From Deinococcus sp. (lineage in GTDB: Bacteria; Deinococcota; Deinococci; Deinococcales; Deinococcaceae), in contig JAQBPF010000512.1 in the NCBI GenBank assembly GCA_028287665.1, positions 1-6,765 of the forward strand: DNA of 6,765 bases, written 5' to 3'. Position 1 is the stretch's first letter. Every line of letters starts with the position of its first letter. The notes under the pieces were generated by a model, which was not told where the DNA came from, did not search any database, and worked only from the letters and a program-made list of their open reading frames with translations. The position numbers and the translations under genes were made by a program. Below are positions 1 to 6,765 of the stretch, in pieces.

Positions 1-2205
<2,205 letters not shown>

Positions 2206-2329
2206 CCTGATCACCTCTGCACATCCCATCTGGGACAGCTCTGGCGGGTCGGCTGTGTGTGGGCCGCCCGCGTCTACAACGTATGCGCCCTGCTCCAGCG
2301 CCGCCTGTGGGCCATCTGCTCGCCGCCGC
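2206..2329 (-). promoter_or_regulatory. Probable expression platform of the metH riboswitch
   Basis: These 124 nt between P1 and the metH start contain no stem followed by a U-run, so no intrinsic terminator is seen. TGGGATG (2228-2222), 4 nt before the GAGG core, is exactly complementary to CATCCCA (2446-2440), which overlaps the 5' strand of P1. The same segment can also form a small local hairpin, TCCC-AGAT-GGGA. Control of ribosome access by mutually exclusive pairing is therefore possible, but it is inferred. Confidence 0.4.
2209..2217 (-). promoter_or_regulatory. Ribosome binding site of metH
   Basis: GAGGTGATC matches the anti-Shine-Dalgarno tail of 16S rRNA over nine bases. The GAGG core ends 8 nt before ATG 2205. 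It decides between this ATG and the in-frame ATG at 2229, and it is the likely target if the upstream riboswitch acts on translation. Confidence 0.85.
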
Positions 2330-2448
2330 GCCATCGTCGGCACCGTTGCGGCAAAGCCTCTTCTGTTGGGGCACCGAATGCCGTGATGAAGGCCGGTTGC
2401 CGCGCCATCACGGGGCAGAAAAAACCCTCCGGCGCTCTGTGGGATGGC
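2330..2448 (-). promoter_or_regulatory. SAM-I (S-box) riboswitch aptamer in the metH leader
   Basis: Read on minus, the RNA fits the SAM-I fold element by element. P1 pairs GCCATC (2448-2443) with GATGGC (2335-2330). The conserved AGAG follows at 2438-2435. P2 pairs GCGCC (2435-2431) with GGCGC (2406-2402), then a kink-turn (GGAG opposite GTGAT), then GGG (2427-2425) with the C-run at 2415-2412. P3 carries the signature GGCAACC (2401-2395) paired with GGTGCC (2375-2370). The P2 loop TTCTG (2420-2416) can pair with CAGAA (2365-2361) in J3/4, as the family's pseudoknot requires. P4 probably lies within 2359-2336. SAM-I riboswitches bind S-adenosylmethionine and repress methionine genes, so the position before metH fits. 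Unusual are six U residues in the P2 loop and a long P3 loop. Seen by eye; not checked against a covariance model. Confidence 0.9.
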
Positions 2449-2472
2449 CGTGCGGGAGGCACGACGCCCGTA

Positions 2473-2500
2473 AGTCTAGCGCGGCGTGGGCCGGACAAAA
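2473..2500 (-). promoter_or_regulatory. Possible sigma-70-type promoter for metH
   Basis: TAGACT (2478-2473) matches four of six bases of TATAAT. TTTTGT (2500-2495) lies 16 nt upstream as a poor -35. Transcription would begin near 2466, about 18 nt before P1 of the riboswitch, which is a sensible place. The position supports the call more than the match does. It lies just beyond the stop codon of the preceding minus-strand gene. Confidence 0.35.
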
Positions 2501-2518
2501 GAGCATGGGTCAGACAGG

Positions 2519-3244
2519 TTAGGGTGTGGTGATGATCGGCAGAAGTGGCTGATCTGACCGCCAATCGAAGCGGGCGACAAAGACACCGCAAGCATCTTTA
2601 CGTCGCGCGTACAAGAATGAAGTATCGAGCCAAGATTCTATATAAGCGGCGTCTTCCCGCACAAAATCTGAGGTATCGCCACAGCCCGGACGGTCAGGAA
2701 TGAGGTAATCACGTACAGCCCGCGCTAATGTTTTCCGGTCTATGACTTCAAACGTCATGGTCTTTAAATCCTGATAGGGGCTGGTTGCTACAAAGTGCTG
2801 CACAAAGAAGAAATCTTTAGTTTGAAGCCTGAGCGTCCCAGCTGCCTTCCACAAGACCTTGCCCGTTTGTATATCCAATCCAATATTGACCTTCTGCCAC
2901 ATCTCCCAACCTACTGTGACTTCTAACCATAGAAGTTGCTGGTCTGTTCCCCAATCCTCACCTTGAATAGGTTCAGGGAAGAGATTACCTTCCATTGCCC
3001 TTGACCACCTTCTGTTCCTTAACAGATCGGTGACAGTGACTCGGAGTTGCTTTGGAAACTCTGGGCGGCGAAGTTGGGTGATGGTCAGGCACCCGTTGTT
3101 CAGTCCAGAGGTCAGCAGAAGGGTCTGCCGCTTGGGGATGGACGCGGCAGGACATGGAGGCGCGTTGATTGGTGTGGCGGCCTGTGCCGAGCTGAAGGCA
3201 AATGCTACCCAAAGGCTCAGAAAGAAGTTGAGAGCAGGCCGCAT
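2519..3244 (-). CDS. Predicted secreted protein of unknown function (241 aa)
   Basis: I do not recognise this family. The N-terminus is a standard Sec signal peptide: MRP, a hydrophobic stretch at residues 5-18, and an AQA cleavage site at 20-22. The mature protein of about 219 residues has four cysteines (31, 52, 188, 219), enough for two disulfides outside the cytoplasm. It is rich in Trp in the middle; GLDIQTGKVLWK (122-133) resembles one blade of a beta-propeller, but no repeats follow. The frame opens at TTG 3280, but I chose ATG 3244: only that start gives a signal peptide at the very N-terminus, and a -10 element sits 6 nt before it. Base composition is odd: three 60-base rows (from 2581, 2761 and 2881) contain 28, 24 and 26 G+C, while row 1861 in metH has 48. 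This suggests acquisition from elsewhere or weak selection. It is monocistronic. Confidence 0.75.
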   Translation of the reverse strand: MRPALNFFLSLWVAFAFSSAQAATPINAPPCPAASIPKRQTLLLTSGLNNGCLTITQLRRPEFPKQLRVTVTDLLRNRRWSRAMEGNLFPEPIQGEDWGTDQQLLWLEVTVGWEMWQKVNIGLDIQTGKVLWKAAGTLRLQTKDFFFVQHFVATSPYQDLKTMTFEVIDRKTLARAVRDYLIPDRPGCGDTSDFVREDAAYIESWLDTSFLYARRKDACGVFVARFDWRSDQPLLPIITTP

Positions 3245-3250
3245 ATGGAC

Positions 3251-3280
3251 AGGATATTCGTTGAACTCGGCTTCTCCCAA
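3251..3280 (-). promoter_or_regulatory. Leaderless-type promoter of the secreted-protein gene
   Basis: TATCCT (3256-3251) fits the TANNNT -10 pattern, and TTGGGA (3280-3275) is a partial -35 with an 18-nt spacer. The -10 ends 6 nt before ATG 3244, so transcription would start at or next to the A of the ATG. No Shine-Dalgarno sequence precedes this ATG. Such leaderless mRNAs are common in Deinococcus. Confidence 0.6.
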
Positions 3281-3285
3281 AAGAT

Positions 3286-3301
3286 GCAGGAATGAACCTG
3301 C
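3286..3301. repeat. Inverted repeat GCAGG-6-CCTGC
   Basis: Perfect 5-bp arms flank AATGAA. The repeat lies directly upstream of the -35 of the minus-strand secreted-protein gene, a place where activators often bind. Arms this short can occur by chance. Confidence 0.3.
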
Positions 3302-3312
3302 CTCATCAGCAG

Positions 3313-3323
3313 CGGTCAGACCG
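3313..3323. repeat. Short palindrome CGGTCAGACCG
   Basis: Two 5-bp arms with a single central base, within the divergent intergenic region. It is too tight for an RNA hairpin and so would only make sense as a protein-binding site. No function is shown. Confidence 0.25.
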
Positions 3324-3343
3324 TTTTCCCTATGGGCCTGAGT

Positions 3344-3363
3344 CTGATCATGGCCTGATCATG
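3344..3363. repeat. Tandem direct repeat CTGATCATG x2 in the divergent intergenic region
   Basis: CTGATCATG occurs at 3344-3352 and 3355-3363, separated by GC. Each copy holds the palindrome TGATCA, and the copies are 11 bp apart, about one helical turn, so they would face the same side of the DNA. This is the layout of a paired operator between the divergent genes at 3244 (minus) and 3450 (plus). No clear promoter for the plus-strand gene was found in 3281-3449. Confidence 0.4.
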
Positions 3364-3449
3364 CTCTCTGCCGATGATGGGCTCAGGCGTGGGCCAAGTT
3401 GAGCTGAGAGCAGCGGCACGGGCCACATCCACCTTGCGGAGGAACTGCC

Positions 3450-3743
3450 ATGACTGTATCGACCACCCCTGTCCTCATCCAGCCCCATTCCTCAGACACC
3501 CTGCACGACATCAAAACGCTGACCCGTGAGGTTAAAGCCCTGCGCCTGAGCCTGCGGGAACTGGCGGCGTCGGATTCGCTGGAGCGGTTGCTGAAGCTGA
3601 TTCCGCGCCCCGGCTGGACAACGCCCGCTGAGTTTGAACTGGTGCGCGGCGGTGTGGCCCACATGCAGCTTCAAGTCGACGCCCTGCAAACCTTCCAACG
3701 CACGCTGTTGAAGGGCAGCGAACTGGTGGGGCGGGAGCGCTGA
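3450..3743 (+). CDS. Hypothetical protein, 97 aa, helical
   Basis: I do not recognise this family. The protein is soluble, without signal peptide or membrane segment. Residues 16-50 (DTLHDIKTLTREVKALRLSL and on) and 68-88 look like amphipathic helices, possibly coiled coil, separated by IPRPGWTTP (51-59), a likely turn. It starts at ATG 3450 behind a strong site, GGAGGA (3438-3443), with a 7-nt gap from the GGAGG core. Codon use is GC-rich at third positions like the flanking genes, which favours it over the opposite-strand frames in the same place. It is the only plus-strand gene and ends 8 bp from the convergent acetyltransferase gene, with no obvious terminator between them. Confidence 0.75.
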   Translation: MTVSTTPVLIQPHSSDTLHDIKTLTREVKALRLSLRELAASDSLERLLKLIPRPGWTTPAEFELVRGGVAHMQLQVDALQTFQRTLLKGSELVGRER

Positions 3744-3751
3744 GGCTGGGT

Positions 3752-4234
3752 TTACATCGGCAAGCTGTAGAGCACCACATGATAAGCCCCGACTTGCCGC
3801 TCTCCCACGTTCTGGAATCCAAAGTCCTCGTACAGCGCACGCAACTTGGCCCGGTCTGAAGCGGTGTCCAGCCGCAGGAAAGGCACCCCCATGCGGCGCG
3901 TTTCTGCGGCGGCTTCGGCCAGCAGCAACCGCGCCAATCCGCCCCCCTGCGCGGCGGGATGCACCGCCAGTTTGTGCAGATACAGGGCCGTGCTGGGCGC
4001 GTCGTCGGGCCAGAAGAGCTCATCCCTGTCCAGCATCACGTAAGTGCCCACCGCCTGACCGTCCTGCCAGGCCACGCGCCAGCTTGCATCGGGGTAGTGC
4101 CGCGCCAGGCGTTCGGGGGTCAGGCTCTGCTCGGGCCACAGCGGTTGGCCGCGTGCCGCCAAGGCTGCGGCAGAGGCCATCAGAATTGTGGAGGCGGTCT
4201 GGACATCGCCAGAGGTGAGGGTCAGGGCAGTCAT
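3752..4234 (-). CDS. GNAT-family N-acetyltransferase (160 aa)
   Basis: This is a cytoplasmic single-domain GNAT enzyme, which moves an acetyl group from acetyl-CoA to an amine. The acetyl-CoA motif is at residues 86-106 ([20 protein letters not shown] and on), with QGGGLA as the pyrophosphate-binding Q-x-x-G-x-A/G loop. LYEDFGF (134-140) is the usual motif B. FLRLDTAS (119-126) is the strand often seen before it. Length is normal for the family. The N-terminal part, which sets substrate choice, gives no clue, so the substrate is unknown. Its ATG overlaps the stop of the Rieske gene (ATGA, 4234-4231) and it has no ribosome binding site of its own, so it is probably translated by coupling. It is the last gene of the cytochrome-maturation operon; a functional link to it is not shown. 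Confidence 0.9.
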   Translation of the reverse strand: MTALTLTSGDVQTASTILMASAAALAARGQPLWPEQSLTPERLARHYPDASWRVAWQDGQAVGTYVMLDRDELFWPDDAPSTALYLHKLAVHPAAQGGGLARLLLAEAAAETRRMGVPFLRLDTASDRAKLRALYEDFGFQNVGERQVGAYHVVLYSLPM

Positions 4235-4827
4235 TGGCCCAATTGTGGCGCGGATTCTATGCCGGTGGCGTACAGGTCGTTGCCGCGCACTTCCAGGCGC
4301 ACGCGGGGCAGCGGGCCATTGGCTTTGCCGAACACCGCTTCGCCTGCCTGCAGCGGGTCAAATACGCTGTAGTGGCAACGGCAGCCCAGTTGTGGATGTT
4401 TCGCGTCGGGCGGTGGACGGTAATTGAAGGCGAAGGCCAGCACTTCCGGGTCCCGCACCAGATTCACGGTGCAGCCCAGATGGGTGCAGATGCGCGAGTA
4501 GGCCGCATAGTGTTGCTCGCCCGCTGGCCCACCCACGCTGAGGCCGCCCACCACCGCACGGGGCACGCGCAGCACGGTGCAGGGGCGCTTGTCGTAGGTG
4601 AAATTGACCTCAGCCCACTCCTGCCCCAATTGCGAGAGGGCGGCCACCCGCTGCGGCGTCCCTGCTTCAAATTCAGGCTCGCCCGCCTCCCGCTTGCCCA
4701 GCAGCACGCGCGAGCCGTACCAGCCCATATAGCCGAACGCGCCCACCGTTCCGGCCACGGGCAGCAGCCACCACCGCTCCAGCAGGGCGCGGCGCGACAG
4801 AATGCGGCGGCCTTCCAGTCGGCTCAT
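4231..4827 (-). CDS. Rieske [2Fe-2S] iron-sulfur protein (198 aa)
   Basis: Probably the Rieske subunit of a quinol:cytochrome c oxidoreductase, passing electrons from menaquinol to a c-type cytochrome on the outer face of the membrane. Box I is CTHLGC (114-119) and box II is CRCHYS (149-154). By family rule C114, H116, C149 and H152 hold the cluster, and C119-C151 form the disulfide. One membrane anchor spans about 21-43. [10 protein letters not shown] (11-20) before it resembles a twin-arginine signal, as expected for a folded iron-sulfur protein. Box II differs from the usual CPCHGS by Arg for Pro and Tyr for Gly. I chose ATG 4827; the frame reaches TTG 4878, but the extra 17 residues lie inside a repeat. 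ATG 4827 itself sits at the edge of that repeat and has only a weak GGAAT before it. No cytochrome b gene is adjacent in this window. Confidence 0.92.
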   Translation of the reverse strand: MSRLEGRRILSRRALLERWWLLPVAGTVGAFGYMGWYGSRVLLGKREAGEPEFEAGTPQRVAALSQLGQEWAEVNFTYDKRPCTVLRVPRAVVGGLSVGGPAGEQHYAAYSRICTHLGCTVNLVRDPEVLAFAFNYRPPPDAKHPQLGCRCHYSVFDPLQAGEAVFGKANGPLPRVRLEVRGNDLYATGIESAPQLGQ

Positions 4828-4982
4828 ACGGATTCCGATTGAAAGTCCCAGAGTTGGGGCTTGAAGTCCGACTGGCAAAGCCCCGAAGGGGAGCGGAGCG
4901 AGTAGAAAAGAGTACGGGCTACGCGGTATGGAGCCGCAAGCGGTGCTGGAGCGGTGGTGGCGTAAGGGAGCGGAGTCCGTAT
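4826..4982. repeat. MITE-like element with imperfect inverted ends between the cytochrome and Rieske genes
   Basis: ATACGGATTCCG (4826-4837) and CGGAGTCCGTAT (4971-4982) are inverted copies differing at one of 12 bases. Between them are non-coding GC-rich sequence, a perfect hairpin CCCCGAAGGGG (4881-4891), and a 10-bp direct repeat GGGAGCGGAG (4889-4898 and 4966-4975). The segment separates two genes of an otherwise overlapping operon, as expected of an insertion. No transposase frame is present, so it would have to move with an enzyme encoded elsewhere. Clear target duplications were not seen. Deinococcus genomes carry many small dispersed repeats; whether this is one needs a genome search. 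Confidence 0.55.
4909..4939 (-). promoter_or_regulatory. Weak promoter-like sequence inside the repeat, reading toward the Rieske gene
   Basis: TTGCGG (4939-4934) and TACTCT (4914-4909) lie 19 nt apart on minus. The spacer is longer than usual and the match is modest. If active, it would let the Rieske and acetyltransferase genes be expressed apart from the genes upstream. Confidence 0.2.
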
Positions 4983-6024
4983 CACTCGCCCTCTTTTTGC
5001 CACTTCTCCATCAGGTTCAGCAGGCCAGTCAATTCCGATTCGCTCAGGTTGGGAAAGGCGGGCATGGCTCCGCGCCCATTCACCGTGACCAGTTTCAGCG
5101 CCTCCCGAGTCAGGCGTGAGGCCCGCAGGCTGGGGCCGATGCCGCCGCCGCCCGCCGCGCCGTGACAACTGGCGCAGTTGGCTGCGTACACCCGCAGGGC
5201 CGGATCGCTGTCGTTCTGGCGGGCACGAATGGCCGTAATCAGTTCGTCGGCGTCGCGGCCTTTGGGGTCCAGCGTGCGGTAACTTTCCAGGGCCTGCAGG
5301 GCGGCTTCATCCTGTCCGTAGCGGGCCAGCGCAAAGCCCAGCAACAACTGGGATTCCGCCTCTCTGGGGGCCAGTTGGGCGGCGGTGCGGATCAGAAGGG
5401 TGGCCCGTTCGGCGTCGGCATCGCTGATCTGCTGTCCGGTCTGTTCGCCACGGGTCAGCAGCAAAATGCCCAGACGGCGCAGGGCTTCGGGTTGGCGGGG
5501 ATTCTCCTTGAGCGCGTTGCCGTAAGCAGTCACAGCCTGATCGTACTGACCGGAATCAAAGGCCGCTTTGCCCCACGCCACATAATCGGCATTCGCGCCT
5601 GTGCGTTCGGCGGTGCGGCGCAGGTCAGGCAGCTTGAGCACATCCTGTACGTTCTGCGCCTCGCCCGGATTGAGGGCGGCCAGTTGCCAGCGCGGCACAA
5701 AGGTCAGGGCTCCGGCCACCGTCAGCAGGGCCATCACGCCGACGCCGATCAGGGCCAGTCTGCCGGTGCGCCGGGGATTGCCCTGCACAGCGGGCGGCAG
5801 CGCGTCCAGCCCCCGCAGCGTCAGCGCGGCGCGGCGTTCCAGGTCCGGGCGTTTGGGATCGTCTTCTTGCAGTCCGGCCAATTCGCTATACAGCCTGTCG
5901 CGTTCGGCCAGCAACCGCCCCCGCTCCGGAGCGTCGGGGTCTTCGGGGGTCGCCTGCCGCAGGGGTGCCAGCACCAGCAGCAACGCCGCGCCCACGATCA
6001 GGGCCAGCAGCAGCACACTCAGCA

Positions 6025-6028
<4 letters not shown>
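4982..6028 (-). CDS. CcmI-like TPR membrane protein fused to a C-terminal cytochrome c domain (348 aa)
   Basis: The N-terminal part resembles CcmI/CycH, the System I factor that holds apocytochrome c for heme ligation. It has membrane segment 2-22, a charged cytoplasmic loop (residues 28-88, [20 protein letters not shown] typical), membrane segment 91-111, then TPR-type helices from about 147 to 255 ([20 protein letters not shown]). The C-terminal part (about 276-345) is a class I cytochrome c: heme motif CASCH at 285-289 and a probable Met axial ligand at 322 in GRGAMPAF. By topology it faces outside. The joined layout is visible in a single uninterrupted frame. The start, ATG 6028, overlaps the ccmH stop (ATGA) and has GGGAG 7 nt upstream; the next codon is also ATG. 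The stop at 4984-4982 lies at the edge of the repeat, so the original C-terminus may have been slightly altered. Cytochrome domain is certain; CcmI role is inferred from layout and neighbours. Confidence 0.88.
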
Positions 6029-6561
<533 letters not shown>

Positions 6562-6563
6562 AG

Positions 6564-6765
6564 TCAGATCCCCTTCACGCCAATTTTTTCCAGGCCCACG
6601 TTGAGGCGTTCACGGGTCAGGCCGCCCCGGTCCATGTGCTGAACAGTGCCCCCGGCGTCGATAAACACCGTTTCCGGAATGCCGCTGACGCCGTAATTGA
6701 TGCCGGTCTTGATGCCGGGGTCTTGCAGATTGGGGTAGGCCAGGGCATATTCGCGGATAAAGTCG
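6564..6765 (-). CDS. ccmG: CcmG/DsbE-like thioredoxin-fold protein, C-terminal 66 residues (runs off right edge)
   Basis: The readable part is the end of a thioredoxin fold. [20 protein letters not shown] carries the cis-proline loop (GIPET) and following strand typical of CcmG/DsbE/ResA proteins, which pass reducing power from CcdA or DsbD to CcmH and apocytochrome. It closes with helix [17 protein letters not shown]. The CxxC active site lies beyond the window edge, so redox activity cannot be confirmed here. The stop (6566-6564) is 2 nt before the ccmH start, so the two are cotranscribed. Choice of ccmG over resA rests on the ccm neighbours. Confidence 0.88.
   Translation of the reverse strand, partial: DFIREYALAYPNLQDPGIKTGINYGVSGIPETVFIDAGGTVQHMDRGGLTRERLNVGLEKIGVKGI

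Noticed and set aside
2206..2460. Cobalamin riboswitch before metH
   Set aside because: Only a fragment like CCGCAAC is present. The conserved B12-box order is missing, while the SAM-I core fits throughout.
2419..2462. GC-rich stem (CCTCC/GGAGG) followed by TTTTTT on minus, like an intrinsic terminator for the secreted-protein gene
   Set aside because: The T-run falls in the P2 loop of a much better supported SAM-I fold, and the stem would be only 5 bp around a 19-nt loop. A terminator role in addition is not excluded.
2274..2591. 105-aa minus-strand frame across the metH leader
   Set aside because: It crosses the riboswitch and the end of the secreted-protein gene, lacks a ribosome binding site and has no family features.
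3383..3664. 93-aa minus-strand frame opposite the 97-aa gene
   Set aside because: The plus gene has a strong ribosome binding site and plausible helical protein; the minus frame has neither.
3532..4023. 163-aa minus-strand frame overlapping the acetyltransferase
   Set aside because: It lies in another frame of the GNAT gene and is Cys/Pro/Arg-rich, as expected of a shadow frame.
4828..4878. TTG start giving a longer Rieske protein
   Set aside because: The extra 17 residues are read from the repeat and would put the twin-arginine-like motif away from the N-terminus.

Overview
This 6,765-base window is high-GC bacterial chromosome. I infer a Deinococcus-type organism (phylum Deinococcota) from the GC-rich coding style, a leaderless promoter with the -10 hexamer directly before an ATG, the ccm/Rieske gene cluster, and the general look of the proteins. 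No phylogenetic test was possible. Most genes lie on the minus strand; one small gene is on plus.

Region 1 (1-2518, minus): the N-terminal 735 codons of cobalamin-dependent methionine synthase (metH), which runs off the left edge. It is preceded by a leader of over 250 nt. That leader contains a well-formed SAM-I (S-box) riboswitch: P1, P2 with a kink-turn, P3 and a loop/junction pseudoknot can all be paired by eye. No intrinsic terminator lies between aptamer and start codon, so control of translation is the simplest model. A weak promoter sits about 25 nt upstream of the aptamer.

Region 2 (2519-3449): an unrecognised secreted protein gene on minus, clearly more AT-rich than its surroundings and probably transcribed as a leaderless mRNA. 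Its divergent upstream region holds two tandem TGATCA-containing repeats and two short inverted repeats. Region 3 (3450-3743, plus): a 97-residue hypothetical protein with a strong ribosome binding site.

Region 4 (3752-6765, minus): a compact operon read right to left. It encodes a CcmG/DsbE-like thioredoxin (C-terminal part only), CcmH, a protein joining a CcmI-like membrane/TPR region to a C-terminal c-type cytochrome domain, a Rieske iron-sulfur protein, and a GNAT acetyltransferase. The genes overlap or nearly touch (ATGA overlaps at 6025-6028 and 4231-4234, 2-nt gap at 6562-6563). The exception is a roughly 157-bp sequence with inverted ends between the cytochrome and Rieske genes; it looks like an inserted MITE-like repeat. 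CcmG and CcmH keep apocytochrome heme-binding cysteines reduced for heme attachment, the CcmI-like part would hold apocytochrome, and the fused cytochrome and the Rieske protein are respiratory electron carriers. Heme delivery and ligation genes (ccmABCDEF) would be expected beyond the right edge.

The most notable items are the riboswitch with its possible alternative pairings, the CcmI-cytochrome c fusion, and the inserted repeat that supplies both the stop codon of one gene and the start codon of the next.
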